64,000 nt of DNA from Cercospora beticola (Eukaryota > Ascomycota > Dothideomycetes > Mycosphaerellales > Mycosphaerellaceae): contig NC_088943.1 in assembly GCF_033473495.1 (NCBI RefSeq), positions 1,716,001-1,780,000 of the forward strand, in the 5' to 3' direction. The notes beneath the pieces are model-generated. The model was not told where the DNA came from. It saw only the letters and a program-made list of their open reading frames with translations, and searched no databases. The number at the start of each line of letters is the position of its first letter. Position 1 is the stretch's first letter. This document shows positions 17,813-29,500 of the stretch, one piece after another. Position numbers and translations under genes: made by a program.

Positions 17813-18202
17813 TCAATCGCCGCGGAAGCGAGCAAGACCGATAGTCTCACGCTCACAGACTGTGGGGACTGGCTTGAAAACCGGAGACCTGGTGCTGACT
17901 GAGGCGGCGCTGCTGATCGAAGATGAGCGGGAAGCCGGGGCGTGGTTGCTTAGAAATCCTCCATCGTCGAGGACGAGATCTGCGACGGCTTGCTCATTCT
18001 TGCCGGCACTCATGGCTGGAGATGGTAGGGTGTCTTTTGGTGAAAGAGCAAGAGGGGATGTCTTCTCTTGAGGGACGGCAGCGGACAATTGGAGCCAGGT
18101 GCCTGGGATGAGACCTCTTCGCATTCTATCGAGGGTAGCGGCTTGCTGTGCGGCTTTGACCTCGTTGTCGCTTGGGCGGTCCTTGTTCCAGAGTCCAGAC
18201 AT
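17813..18202 (-). CDS. Small Ser-rich protein of unknown function
   Basis: A 129-residue single-exon frame with an ATG at 18202. The N-terminal part SGLWNKDRPSDNEVKAAQQA followed by ATLDRMRRGLIPGTWLQ looks like real coding sequence: an amphipathic helical segment with Arg/Lys, then Ser/Pro-rich disorder with several SP sites and a C-terminal RARFRG-like basic end (GLARFRGD). No family recognised and no neighbours that suggest a role. It is supported mainly by codon-like composition and a clean start and stop. Confidence 0.5.
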   Translation of the reverse strand: MSGLWNKDRPSDNEVKAAQQAATLDRMRRGLIPGTWLQLSAAVPQEKTSPLALSPKDTLPSPAMSAGKNEQAVADLVLDDGGFLSNHAPASRSSSISSAASVSTRSPVFKPVPTVCERETIGLARFRGD

Positions 18203-19899
18203 TGTTGTTGGTGGTGTTGTAGAAGTTGTAGAAGGTGAACGAGGTAATGTTCCGATTCTCGTGTCTTTGATAAATGTTCACTGCTCAAGTTGTGAAGTAG
18301 TGCTGGGATGATAAAGGAATCACACAAAGGAAAGAGGGAAAGCTCTCTTATAGCTCTGAACACGTACATGCCTCCTCTCCCATCTGTGCCAGACAGACCT
18401 GGGGCACTAAGAAAGTGGGATGCATCGCTGCAACGGGGAGCAGCACGCCAAGCGGAGGTTTGATAACGCCGAGTGAAGCATCGTCTCAGCACAACACACA
18501 CAAATGGGAAGGCGACAGGGCAAATCTCTGCTTCGTCATCGACCATGTGACCATCGACGGTTGGAAATCTGTGAACGGGGGATTTAAACGTTTGGGCTTG
18601 GCTCTGGAGAAATGCAGCGACAGTGCTGGGGAATGCTGGTCAGTCTAAGATCAGGCCGAGCCTTGCCCAGAACTTCTTCCTGGCAACCGTCGCAGCGCGG
18701 ATGTGCTCCCACACCAGTCAGGAGCTTGCTGTGCTTGGGCTTGCCCACTTTTACCCACTGTTTGCTGCTGTTCAAGAGTTGTGGCCAAGGGGCTAATGCA
18801 CACCGATCTTCTTGCGTGCGTGCTTGACCTGACGGACTTTTTGCTCCTGCCTGCGCTCGGGGTTAGCGGAAGGCGAGGGGTGCGACGGTTCGGGGCACGG
18901 CGCCTGTTCCAGACTCTGCTCGATGGGGTGGAGGAGTAACGGGGGAAATGGACTGGGAAAGCGTCGGTGTCCGGTAGGGCTTGGCTTCGTTCTGTTTCAA
19001 AGCGCTGCGCCCTCCACTCTCCGGTTTTCCCAACTGGGTAATTGGTATGGAGTGCACGCGTCTCCGATCAGCGTGTCAAGATGAGGCGGTGTGGTTGGTG
19101 GAAAAGTATGGCTGCGATCTGCTGCGAGAGAATGGGGAAGGGGTTCACCTGTGCAGCGTGCAGTGGGATCCCACGTCTGTGGATGCTCTGATACTGCATC
19201 TGCGCGGGACTTGCATATTGCTGCTTGTTCGGTGGCGCTGCAGCTGCGATACTGCGGTCGTGCCAGCTCAGCATTCACTTGGCGAGTCTCATGAACGCGT
19301 AGCATTCGAAATTGCAACATGCTGTGATGACATTGCACAAAAGCTACAGCCTACAGCGGTCGCTGCTGACGAAGCGGCATTTCGTAATCAGATGCGGATG
19401 TTCATTTGATCCGTCTAGCAACTGTCCGGAGTGCGGCCGCAGGACACGAAGTGAAGCTACAGTAGACAGATAGGCTGACTGATAGCGGCATGAGAAGACC
19501 AGATTGCCTGATGCTTAATCTGATGAGTGGACGGAAGATCGATGTCGATTGGACGGAAGTAGAAATTCCACGATTTGGCAGCCAGTTTCACTGGATAGCT
19601 TATTGTCCTGGAAGCTAACTTGCTCTTCTATCCAGGTGATCAAACCTTCCAAGTCTTAAATGCTGTGTCACATTGAAGCACACCGACGACTGTCGCCCAG
19701 TGAAGGCAAATGGACGTGCATGAACTGTATCTCGTGCTTGGCAAAAACCGATGCCCAGAGCTTTTCGTGCTCATATCGTAGCAGCTTTACCCGCTGTCTC
19801 AAATGCAATGCCCCTCCAACGCCGCGCTAAATCGACACCCAGTGATGCGTACAATTTTGTGTTGTTCCTGCGAGCGACAGGGCGGTGTCCTGCCACTCA
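18203..19899. other. Long intergenic stretch, no gene supported
   Basis: About 1.7 kb. Frames at 18415-18648, 18981-19409 and their antisense partners show no recognisable domain or coherent exon structure. The right end is the 3' flank of FCF1. Confidence 0.4.
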
Positions 19900-20720
19900 T
19901 CATATGCCCTTGCCCATGCCTCGTCCTCCCGCGTCAGGCGCATCTGGCAGTCTCTCCACAGCATATCCTCCCCTCTTGCAAGAGATGATGGGCACACCTG
20001 GAATTTTTCGAAGACGCCTCTTCAGATCGCGATCGTTCGTGGCCACCAGATATACACGCTGCGTGCTAACACGAGTAACGATGCCTGCAGAGAGTCATCA
20101 GCAAACCTCACATCGTACGGAAACCCTGAGCCATTCTGTTCCTCAAAATCAAAGAGGGTGTAGAAGGAAGAACTCACAATCGTCAGCGTATGTGCCTTTG
20201 TGGTCACATTGCAATCTCTCGAATCGTTCATCTCGAGCAATCTGCAAGGCGATTCTGTATTTTGGTCCCAGCTTTTCCAATTCCGCCATTACGCAGGATG
20301 TGATGATCGGGGTACATGAGGCGTATAGTGTGTCCATGAGCCTAGCAAATAGTCAGATTCCCTGCATCTTCCTATGGCAAAGTATGATGTACTCACGTCG
20401 GAAGAAGGGGCAGCTTATGGTGCACTGTGTGACTGAGGAAGTTTGTGTCAACGAGCACCGAGTAGGGCGGCGTGAGTGCGGTGTTGTGCTGAAAGAACAT
20501 CGACGAGGGCACTTGTGGTCTGCAATGCATCGTCAGTAGGAACGCGTCGCATACATTTTGCCGCATCCACATACATCTCTCGTATCAGCTCATCTTTGCC
20601 CTTCGCCTTCTCTTTCTGCTTCGCCTCCTCGGCGACAATGTTCTTCTTCAGCCGCGCATCACGCTGGCCGATCACGCGCTTGACTGCCGCGAACTTGCGC
20701 GTCTTCTTCTGCACTCCCAT
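19900..20720 (-). CDS. FCF1: FCF1-type PIN-domain protein of the small-subunit processome
   Basis: Four exons (20720-20575, 20519-20397, 20341-20178, 20084-19900) give 205 residues, close to the yeast and human lengths. Introns start GTATGT, GTGAGT and GTGAGT and have clear branch sites such as TACTGAC. The start [20 protein letters not shown] is the typical basic N-terminus; [13 protein letters not shown] holds the first PIN acidic residue; [17 protein letters not shown] and [10 protein letters not shown] and [19 protein letters not shown] complete the PIN domain and are diagnostic for the family. FCF1 acts in the nucleolus in early cleavages of pre-rRNA within the U3 processome. A large plus-strand frame over the same place (19751-20539) is an artefact. 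Essential housekeeping gene, divergent from the CSI2-like gene. Confidence 0.96.
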
Positions 20721-21200
20721 GGTTGTATGCGACAAGAAATGCAGTCGAGAATGACGCCCTCCAGAAATTCTGTATCACTAGCGGCGGGTGCTGCCGGTAG
20801 CGCTCTATTCCTGGCGCCGTGCTTGCCCATCCGAGCCCATCCCTGTCGCCTCCCAACGCCCCTTCCCACATCTGGTCGCACAACGACTCTGCACACGCAC
20901 ACACCTTCCGCTCGTTTGGGACACACTCGTTCACGCGCCCGTCTGTCGCTCACAGGCACACCGCGATACACACCGTCGACGTTGTCGCCGCATTCTTACC
21001 CGTCATCACTGAGCGGAAGAGACGGTTGGAAGCAATCGAGAGGCTGAGCGAGTGGTTCACATCCCTGCCACAGCGTTACCAGAACGACAGCCACCCGGGA
21101 GCACATCATATACCAGCAGGACACCGCCGCCTGCGCTCTGCAGGGCCCTCCCACTACTCCCGCTGTGCTACCGTGATTGTTGTTCGACACCGCCGACATC
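20721..21200. promoter_or_regulatory. Divergent promoter of FCF1 and the CSI2-like gene
   Basis: About 480 bases, C- and CA-rich on the plus strand. No specific element identified. Confidence 0.45.
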
Positions 21201-22421
21201 ATGGCCGCGTCTTCCCGGTTGATGCGCCTCATCGCGCTGCTGCTCTTCCTCTCAGTTGTCGCTGTATACGCTCAACAAGACCTCCCGAATCTCGAAACCG
21301 CCACGAACACCAACGATGTCACGCCCACCGAGAACACTGCCAGCGCTACCCCCGAATCCACTGGCGACCAGACCACCGCCGAGAACACCGCAGAGACCAC
21401 GGCCGAGTCTACCGCAGAATCGACAGGAGATGCGACAACAACAGGTGACAGCACGGAGACCACGAGTGGAGCCACACAGGCGCCCACGACAGCGACGTTC
21501 CCGGATGCTACAACAAACACTGCTCCGGCGACGTTCCGTCTGACCGGTCTCCCAACCATTGCTGGTGCTGGTGTTCCTGAGATTGGCGTTCCTTACACTG
21601 CCAACGCGCCATTCATGCAAAAGTCGTCCATGCCAGAGGGCACCGTGTTCATTGCAGTTGGTGCAGTACTGGCTTTCCTCGGCGCTTGCGTGTTGGCTTG
21701 GCGAGGTCTTGTTGCCTGGAGCATCAACAGATCTGTCAAGCGTGCCGCATTGGCATCTATCCGTGGCGAGAAACATGGCGCCTGGGGTGGCAGTCAAGGA
21801 TACAGCACCAAAAGTGCCTACTACAAGGAGTACGAGGCTGGCAGTAGTATGTCACTGGATCATTTGACTGCCAATGGCAAAACACAGAAGCCGGGCAAGC
21901 ACGACGATTCACACAGACATTCTTCTGCGCCACCGGCTGGCCTGTTCTTCTCTCCGACGGCACAGGCTTCCAATCGTGCGAGCTCATACACTGTGGACAA
22001 CAACCGCAGCTCTGCATTCTTGCCCGCGGGTTACTACGCGTCGCCCTCGGCGGATGCTCCAGCAGGTGGCCGTAATAGCACAGTGATTGGCGGTTCACAT
22101 TTGGCTCCGTATGCGCGCAACAGTCACATTGGAGGTGCTTCGCCTTCGCCACCTGGGTCGCCAAATCCTACCCTTCCCGGGTCCCGGTCAACAACAAACT
22201 TCCATGGCGACTCTCGGGCAGGTCTTCGCACGGCATCTCGAGGACCGCCCAGCAGAGATGGATACGGCGGAGGCAGAGGCAGCCACCTCTACACGCATCC
22301 TAGCAGCAGTAGTCTCGCAGTTGGCCAGAGCCAAAGTGACCTGCCTGGCCAAAGAGCTCCTTCGGCAATTTTCGACGACATGCTCGACGTACACGGGAAT
22401 GGTCCTCGCGAACGCTATTAG
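21201..22421 (+). CDS. CSI2-like single-pass membrane protein
   Basis: Single exon, 406 residues from the ATG at 21201. A signal peptide ends near VVAVYAQQ (residue 25). A Thr/Glu/Ala-rich lumenal stretch follows, built of TAES/TTAEN-like repeats, then the conserved block PYTANAPFMQKSSMPEGTVF leading into a membrane helix (IAVGAVLAFLGACVLAW) and WSINRSVKRAA. The cytoplasmic tail of about 220 residues is Ser/Gly/Tyr-rich and ends DMLDVHGNGPRERY. The MQKSxxPEGTVFIxVG block and the layout match fungal proteins named after yeast CSI2, implicated in chitin synthesis and found in vacuolar/bud-neck membranes. The TAG stop is followed directly, in frame, by a 27-base minisatellite and 74 further open codons (see finding). 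Confidence 0.82.
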   Translation: MAASSRLMRLIALLLFLSVVAVYAQQDLPNLETATNTNDVTPTENTASATPESTGDQTTAENTAETTAESTAESTGDATTTGDSTETTSGATQAPTTATFPDATTNTAPATFRLTGLPTIAGAGVPEIGVPYTANAPFMQKSSMPEGTVFIAVGAVLAFLGACVLAWRGLVAWSINRSVKRAALASIRGEKHGAWGGSQGYSTKSAYYKEYEAGSSMSLDHLTANGKTQKPGKHDDSHRHSSAPPAGLFFSPTAQASNRASSYTVDNNRSSAFLPAGYYASPSADAPAGGRNSTVIGGSHLAPYARNSHIGGASPSPPGSPNPTLPGSRSTTNFHGDSRAGLRTASRGPPSRDGYGGGRGSHLYTHPSSSSLAVGQSQSDLPGQRAPSAIFDDMLDVHGNGPRERY

Positions 22422-22583
22422 TTGGAGCGGGATTCGAGCAGGACGACGTTGACGCCATCGGAGAGCAGGACCACATTGGCTCCGTCAGCTAGCAGGGTCA
22501 CCTTGACGCCATCGGAGAGCAGGACCACATTGGCTCCGTCAGCTAGCAGGGTCACCTTGACACCTTCAGCTAGTAGGAGCAGA
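22422..22583 (+). repeat. 27-base minisatellite, six units, in frame with preceding gene
   Basis: Six 27-base units begin at the first base after the stop codon of the CSI2-like gene. Units 2 and 4 are identical, as are 3 and 5; units 1 and 6 are divergent. Being a multiple of three, the array is open in the gene's own frame as nine-residue repeats such as LTPSESRTT and LAPSASRVT, and is also open antisense as VVLLSDGVK/VTLLADGAN. The in-frame extension ends with TGA at 22646. Confidence 0.95.
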
Positions 22584-23469
22584 TTTATGGAGAGGCTATC
22601 TATTAGCAACGATTGTTCGACTGGCCAGGATTCGTATCTTTACTGAAACAGTCAGTGCCGGAGACAGAAGGCTGACTGGTATGTCGCAAAGCTGCTTGCG
22701 ACAAGCACGCCTGGAAGGATGGAAGCACGCACATCTCAGTGTTCGGCGATGGCATGCACGGCGAACATGCACCCTTGCTTCGCCCTGGAAGAATTTTGCA
22801 TAAGACCTGCGACGAGGCAATGTCTTTGATGTTCCCCTGCGTGTGTCATGCAGCGGTGAGAACTGTGCCGCTCTTGCTCACGAGCCAGTGGCAGTTCAGG
22901 CAATTGAGGTCTGTCGGCTAGACAACAAGCTATGATTGCGATCAGAGGCATGAGCCCAGGCGAAATTTTGAGTACGAGGCGGAGGCATGAGGGCGCGGCG
23001 AAGGCGTGGAATGTTAATGTGTACATGATTAGAACTTTGATGCAATTCTTGTCGACACAGCGGCTACATGTATGATGGGCAGATGATACTTATGAGTACT
23101 AATTCAACTCTGTTGCCTCTTCGGAATTTTCCTCAATCGCCATTTGCTTTTCCAGTACAATTTCCCTGCTAAGTCTTAACATATAGTATCGCAATTCACA
23201 ATGGCGAACAATGAATCAGCATGGTTCGCTCGAACTCGGAATGAATTGAGAGTGAAGTGAACTCCCGCACTGACCCTTCGGAAGAGCGGACTTGGAAGCG
23301 GGGATAACAAGCCGACCTCAACTCTTCCAGCTCCGTCAGCCAGCCATTGAGTTGCGCACAACGACAGCTCCAAAACCAGCACCCTCTCGCGCCGCCAACG
23401 ACCTCCGCCCACTCGCTCGGTTCTCACCTTCGACAGCGCATATCCGGCCAAGGAAGCAAGTCAGTAATC
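22584..23469. other. Intergenic, no gene recognised
   Basis: Short frames only. The part from about 23270 is the 5' flank of MPC1. Confidence 0.4.
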
Positions 23470-24074
23470 ATGGCCGCCGCGATCAAGGCGATCAACGCCA
23501 AAATCCGGTCGAACCCGGTGTCGGATTACCTCTGCTCAACACGTACGTCCCGACCACGGGCTCGCTGTGCTCCATAAGCGTGCGCGAAATACTCGGAAAG
23601 AAGAGAAGCTGATATGATCATGCGCAACAGATTTCTGGGGTCCCGCGAGTAACTTTGGTATTCCTCTCGCCGCAGTCATGGATACGCAAAAGGATCCTGA
23701 AATGTACGTCCTTTTCCTCCTCCTCTCCCTTTCCACTCCTCCCACCAGCCCAAACTAACACGCCTTTCTTTCTTGTTTATAGTATCTCCGGCCGCATGAC
23801 CGCCGCCCTCTGCGGCTACTCCGCCGTTTTCATGCGCTACTCTCTCGCCGTCACACCGAAGAACTACCTCCTCTTCGGCTGCCATTTGGTCAATTTCAGC
23901 GCGCAATCGACGCAGGCTTACAGATTTATCAACTGGTGGTATATGGGTGGACGGGAAAAGAATTTTGAGGCCAAGGCGAAAGAGGGTTTGAATAAGGCTG
24001 AGGGGGTTGTGGGGCAGGCGCAGGAGAAGGCGAAGGAGTTGGTTGGGAAGGTGGAGGAGAAGGTTGGACGGTAA
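23470..24074 (+). CDS. MPC1: Mitochondrial pyruvate carrier subunit 1
   Basis: Three exons (23470-23542, 23631-23703, 23783-24074) give 145 residues. Introns GTACGT...CAACAG and GTACGT...TTTATAG join to restore the family motif STHFWGPASNFGIPLAAV, whose His codon is split by intron 1. It then reads DTQKDPEIISGRMTAALCGY, FMRYSLAVTPKNYLLFGCHL and QAYRFINWW, the paired helices of MPC1. The carrier is an MPC1/MPC2-type heterodimer in the mitochondrial inner membrane that imports pyruvate. The C-terminal tail (about 110-145) is a charged amphipathic helix with repeats of the form KAEGVVGQAQEKAKELVGKV, longer than the yeast protein and reminiscent of LEA-like helices. No separate targeting sequence is visible, as usual for carriers. 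Confidence 0.95.
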
Positions 24075-24583
24075 GGTCAAGAGCCTGGGATAAACTTGGA
24101 AGGAAGAGGTTAAGGTGTTGATGAGGGGGAGTATATCTCAGTTGGAGTGCGGTGTGGGAAGTGCGACACGGACTTGCGCGTGCGAAGTTGTCTGGAAATG
24201 GCGATGGAGCTGGACGCGAGACTTCGGTTGGTGCTTTTGATATCTGTATAGTGGCATCTCGATCGTAATTGAGCGTTGCAAGGTTCAAACACAGTGGATT
24301 TCCCGCTCGAGGTCTTAGAACGGTAAGTGACGAGGCCCGCTCGCGAAATGTTTCAGTGGGGGGTTTCACGCGCGAACAACACAATGGAGAATCAAATGGA
24401 CGAGACATGAAGCTGAGCTGGTGAAAATTCTGCCCCAGGCCACTGCATCAAGACACGCATACGAAATAGAAGAAGTTTGAATACCGCCAGACCACGCTCC
24501 TCTCATACACGACCGAACCAGTCTCTGCAAACCCTGTCAAGCAAAAGAAGCACGGCAAACGACGATACCCATGATCTACCAGC
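24075..24583. other. Intergenic between convergent MPC1 and GT8 genes
   Basis: About 500 bases of 3' flanks; no other feature. Confidence 0.4.
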
Positions 24584-25654
24584 CTACCCTCCCAGACTCG
24601 CCGCCTCCCCATCCCTCCCTCGATAAAACCCTTGCATCTCCGCCCTCTGCTCCTTCCAAATCGCCTTCAAAATCGGATCATGACTCGGATCACCATCCCA
24701 ATACTTGGCATGAAAACTCCTCGCCCCACCTCTCCAATCATTCGCCGTCGGCCAATTAACATTCCAGCCATACCACAACGGCTTCCACGGCATATTTCCA
24801 TCTTGTCGATGCGCATAATTGAGTAAATTCTGCTCTGGAAAGCTCGGATCGAAACGGCCCTGGAGTTGTAGGAGACTCATGTAGTAGTCAAAGAGCTTGA
24901 GAGATGGCGTGAAAATGAAGAAGCCGCAGTTGAGATAGCTGAGATCGGTGGGTGGAGGGTATGGGTGATCGTAGCCCCAGAAATCGCTGTGTGTGGCGAA
25001 CATGTAAGTGCGAGGAAGTTCGGCTTCATCTTCTTTTATGGCTTGAGGGAGGGCTTTGGTGCCTTGGGTGAGAGTCGATTCGTCGAAGAAGACGCCATCG
25101 AGCGGTGCGGTGACGAGGGTATCGGCGTCGATGAAGAGAATTTTGTCGTAGTCGGTGAGTTGGAAGAGGCGGAGTTTGGAGAGGACGTCGGCCCAGCGAG
25201 GGTCGGCGGCTTGGACCCAGTCTTTTTTGAGCTTTTCTACGAGGACGATTGTTGCGCCGTCTTTTTTGAGGCGGTCGCGTTTGCGTTTGGAGACGTCGCG
25301 CGTGCAGACTACGAGGAAGGGAATGCTGTTGTTTGTTCCGGCGGATTTGGAGTGGAGGAGTTGGTAGGCAAGGACACGAGCGCCTAGGTAGTAGCCATCA
25401 TCTGCGTCGTCTATTGCTGCTGATTCCTCGTCTGTTTCTCGACGATCGCCACTTGTGCTGCCGGCGAGGAAGGTTGCGTAGGCGACTTTGTGCGTTTGGA
25501 GGACGACTTGCTGCGAATATGGTGCCGCGCCTTTGGGTCGAGGAGGAAGCCAGCGGTGGTTGTGGTGAGTGGATTTCAAGGAGAGAGTGACGAGCGATGA
25601 GGCTAAGAACAGAAAGATACAAAGACCGACAGTCTTCGGATTAGCAGCAGTCAT
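24584..25654 (-). CDS. GT8 (glycogenin-like) type II membrane glycosyltransferase
   Basis: Single exon, 356 residues. A short cytoplasmic N-terminus precedes a signal anchor (VGLCIFLFLASSLVTLSL, about 9-26), then a stem and a catalytic domain from about residue 57. GT8 features: KVAYATFLAG, LGARVLAYQLLHS, the metal-binding DxD in KILFIDADTLV, then PLDGVFF, LNCGFFIFTPS and PEQNLLNYAHRQDGNMPW. Such fungal proteins are Golgi glycosyltransferases, some described as GlcNAc or glucuronosyl transferases; donor and acceptor are unknown here. It is paralogous to the gene at 52274-53371, sharing the blocks YATF, QLLH, KLxxFxLxxxxKxLxxDxDxx and EQNLxNYxHRxDGNMPW. Confidence 0.9.
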   Translation of the reverse strand: MTAANPKTVGLCIFLFLASSLVTLSLKSTHHNHRWLPPRPKGAAPYSQQVVLQTHKVAYATFLAGSTSGDRRETDEESAAIDDADDGYYLGARVLAYQLLHSKSAGTNNSIPFLVVCTRDVSKRKRDRLKKDGATIVLVEKLKKDWVQAADPRWADVLSKLRLFQLTDYDKILFIDADTLVTAPLDGVFFDESTLTQGTKALPQAIKEDEAELPRTYMFATHSDFWGYDHPYPPPTDLSYLNCGFFIFTPSLKLFDYYMSLLQLQGRFDPSFPEQNLLNYAHRQDGNMPWKPLWYGWNVNWPTANDWRGGARSFHAKYWDGDPSHDPILKAIWKEQRAEMQGFYRGRDGEAASLGG

Positions 25655-26564
25655 TGTAGCATGATGTTGCAGTCGGAACGGTAGAGTGAAAGTAGCAGAG
25701 TGGCATCTTCAGGACGTGAAGCTCGTGGCATTCCAGTCTGGGATCTAGAGCGAGGGGCTTATCGCCAAAGGGATGAGGGCAGAGGTCACTTCAGTCCACG
25801 CATCGGATCAGATCCAACAAAACGCCTGGTAGTGAAATTTCCCGGTATGGCACTCATCGTAGTAGGAGAAGCCATACCCAAAACAGCGACTATTTGATGG
25901 GCGTCAGCGTAACAAATGCGTTTCAAAGCACATAAATCCCCTTCTCGCAGTCATTGATCTACCACCCCTACACGTGTGCATAATCGGCCCTCATTGAAGG
26001 AATTGTCAGCCTTTGCCTACAGGGCTCTTGAAAACAGCTTTCAATCGTGGCATGGCACGAGCTACGTCTAAATCCAGGCAGATTCCGTGCGACCACCTTG
26101 TCTTGAACATTTGCATAGAAGCGGAAATGGCCGTTATGCCGCGTGCGTTCTTGAAACTCGGAGGGTATAGCACAGCGACAAGGCCTGAATGGAAAAGGTT
26201 GGATGAGGTCGATGAACGACGGAGGTTGATGTGCACTTCGTTCGGAAAGTGAGAGAGGCGACAGCAGGAGCCGGGCCGGAATCCGACGGCAACAGCCAAT
26301 CAGAGAGTCGGATGATCTCCATCGCTGGCTCCACTCAGATGACAAGTTCGAGGCTGCCATCTGTTTACGACACCATCATCTGCATCCAACTGTGGCGTTT
26401 CTGGGAGTTTCCACCGGCACTGCATTTCCAATACCCCAAGTCCTTCCTTTGGCGGCGGGCCATTCGCTCTCATTTGGACCTCAGACATTCACCCAACACG
26501 TCTGCCCTTCAAACACACCATGATAACAGCCAACATCATCCACTAGGTCCGACTTGCCTTCACC
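25655..26564. promoter_or_regulatory. Divergent intergenic region between GT8 and ECM29
   Basis: About 910 bases with no supported gene; holds both promoters. Confidence 0.4.
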
Positions 26565-29500
26565 ATGGCCTCTACAGACGAGCAACGTGAGTTGTCGCTC
26601 GTCGGCAAGGTCGAGCTGAAGATAGCCCTCACGGATACCGATACCAAGCTCGAAACGATTCTGAAGACTTACCTGGCACCACTGCTGCTCAAGCTCGCCT
26701 CGCCCCACGAAAGTGTCAGGAAGAAGGTCATCACCATATGCCAGCACGTCAATACTCGCATACAGCCGAAGTCCATTCAACTGCCAGTCGCTGCGCTTGT
26801 TAAGCAATTCAAAGAGCAGGAAAGCTCTCTCATTCGCCACTTCGATCTTCTTTACATTCAACAGGGCGTTGTCCGACTGTCCAACGCCGACAAGGTAGAT
26901 TTACTTCCTGTTGTTGTGAGCGGCATATCGAAGACCGGACAGCATGGCTCTCAGATCTTCTATCTGCTTTTGCGTATTTTGCCATCCATCGTGATACCCG
27001 CTCGAGGTAGCAAAGAGGACCTTGAATTGAGGTCCAATTTGTCAGTGTCTGATGAAGATGCTGCATATCTAGCAGGGCATCTGGGCAAATTGATACTTTT
27101 CACGCCACAAAAATCCGCGGGGAACAGCACTGCAACATGTCCAGGTCTGACTACAGAAGACTATGCTTTCTTGAGCGTGAATGGCAAGGATGAGTGGAAT
27201 CCATCTGCTGGTGGTCTCAACCTACTTCAGACCAAGACTCTTGCTTCCAAGCTGCTTGCGAGTGGCTTGTTCCACGATAGCGATCGTTTCCTCCCAGCAT
27301 TGTTCGCCTCGGCCGATCCAGCTTCATCGATCAGTGATGTTGGAGATGATATAATGAAGCGAGCTCTACCTGCTACAGACCTGGAAGACGAGGCTCTCAT
27401 CAATACGCTCTATGACTTGTATTTTGGCAAAGGTACTGCACCAAGAGTACGTGCACCTCTGCGAATCAAGATCCTGAACCTTTTCGCCAAGTCCACCAAA
27501 AGTACCACCTTCGACAGTCGGATCATCAAATTGGTCCATGACGGCCTATCGACCACCTCGGATGGTGAAGATGTCGTCATGTCGAATGGACCAGTACAAA
27601 ACGCGAACATCAGCCGGGAGACTCTCAAATTGAGGGCAGCGATATTCGCCTACATCACTTTTGTGGCAAGATTCGGCGATAAATCGACTTTGGAGACAGT
27701 TGCCATACCTATTGTAACCAAGTTGCGGGACTTCGTCGAGAATCAGGGCTGGCCCAAAATTGGACCAAGTGAGGATCTGACATCGCGTGCATATGCGTAT
27801 GAAGTCATAGGGCTTCTCTCCAAATCTGGTCCCAAGAGCCTGCTCATTGAAGATGAGCATCCTTCTTTGGATCTGCTACGATGGCTCCTCGACTCGTTAG
27901 CGCGCGATGCCTCTGGCAACTCGATCATCGTCAGCATAGAAGAATCTCTTTCGACAATCCTCGGAGGAATGCATCGCTTTCCGTTGCAGACGCATGAGCA
28001 GCAAGTTCTCGAAGAGCTACTGATCGATCAGATGAATCAGTCCGCGAATCTCGAGGCTTCCTCCCGGCTCCGCAGCACCCGATACGTGGCGGTAAGGTTT
28101 GCGAATCGATGTTTACCTTATTCTTCAGTCAAAGGGCGCTGGATCGATGCGCTCGCGATGGGTGCAACTTCCGATCGTCCTGAAGTCAGGGAAGAAGGCG
28201 AGCGAGGTCTCAGTCCTTACTGGCATCGCATGCTCAACGGTACTAGCGATGGGATCGAATCGGCAGAGACGAAGTTCCCGGGATTCCAGGCAGTCGTTCA
28301 GGAGTTCTTTGTCGTGCAAACCAAGATTATGAGCGATGAAGCAGGTGTCATAGCTCGAAGATCGAGAGAGGTATATGAGTCTTCATATCTCGGACTCACA
28401 GCTTTCGCCAGACGGATGCTCATTCAAGAAGCATTGAGCGAAGCTCAAATACCGCTCAATCTTGACAGCGAATGGGAGCGTCGACTAGATGCGATGGCGG
28501 AATCGGATCTACCTGCGCGGCAAGCAATCAAGAGCAGGGTCTCAGCACTGACTGTAGATGATGCACTTACGATAGATGTTGTGCTTTCGGCGCTATTTGA
28601 GTGCACAGCTCTGAAGTCTACCTCAGGAGAACATGGGCACCTCGTCGAATTGCTCTCGCTCAGCCCAGATGCGCTGGTCCAGAAACATATCGGCCGCGTG
28701 ACTGAGCTTCAGCAAGTGTTGAAGTCGAACAACCACACACGTCGCATGGCCGCCGCTCACGCCTTTGGAATTCTGGCGTCTCACCAGAGTTTCAACTCTG
28801 CGGCAATTCTGAACGACCTGCTAGAAGTTGCCGGTTCGTGGCAGACAGCTGTCGGTACCAGCCTGAGTGCCACACACGGCGCCCTCGTCAGCCTTGGGTA
28901 TTTTTACAGCAGGGCTTCTTGTCGTGGTCGATCGACAGCTGACCTCCCCAATTTTGGCCGATTCCTCCCTACACTGTTCGATGTCTTCGAGAATGCAAGA
29001 GATGATTTACTGCAAGAAGCAACCTTTGTGACGATTGGTCAGCTATGCATGTTCAGCTGCCTCACGGCTGAGTTAATCGGCGAGCACTCTTCGATTGGCA
29101 AAGTATCGGAAAAATTGTATTCGAAAGCAAAAGATGGCAACGAGCCAGCGGTCCTATGCCTCGGACAGCTATCGATGATCGTGCCAGAAGATGGCGACGA
29201 CTTGCAGAAGATTCAGGACAGCTTGCACAAACTCCACGAGGTCCGACAGTCGGAAGTGCACTTCACGGTCGGCGAAGCATTGACTTACGTGGCGAGTGGC
29301 TGGCACTCAACTGCTCTTGCCACGAAGCTGGATGTCGATGTCGACCCAGTGCCGCAGCTAGGCCAGGTAAGACAACACACACTCGGAAAGCTCGTCGACA
29401 AAGTGCTTGCGGACTGCGCGAATACCAAACCAGCTCTGAAGAAGGCCGCCGTCATGTGGCTATTGTGTCTGGTGCAATTCTGTGGCGAGCGATTGCAAGA

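Noticed and set aside
19751..20539. 262-codon plus-strand open frame
   Set aside because: Antisense to the exons and introns of FCF1, which is clearly real.
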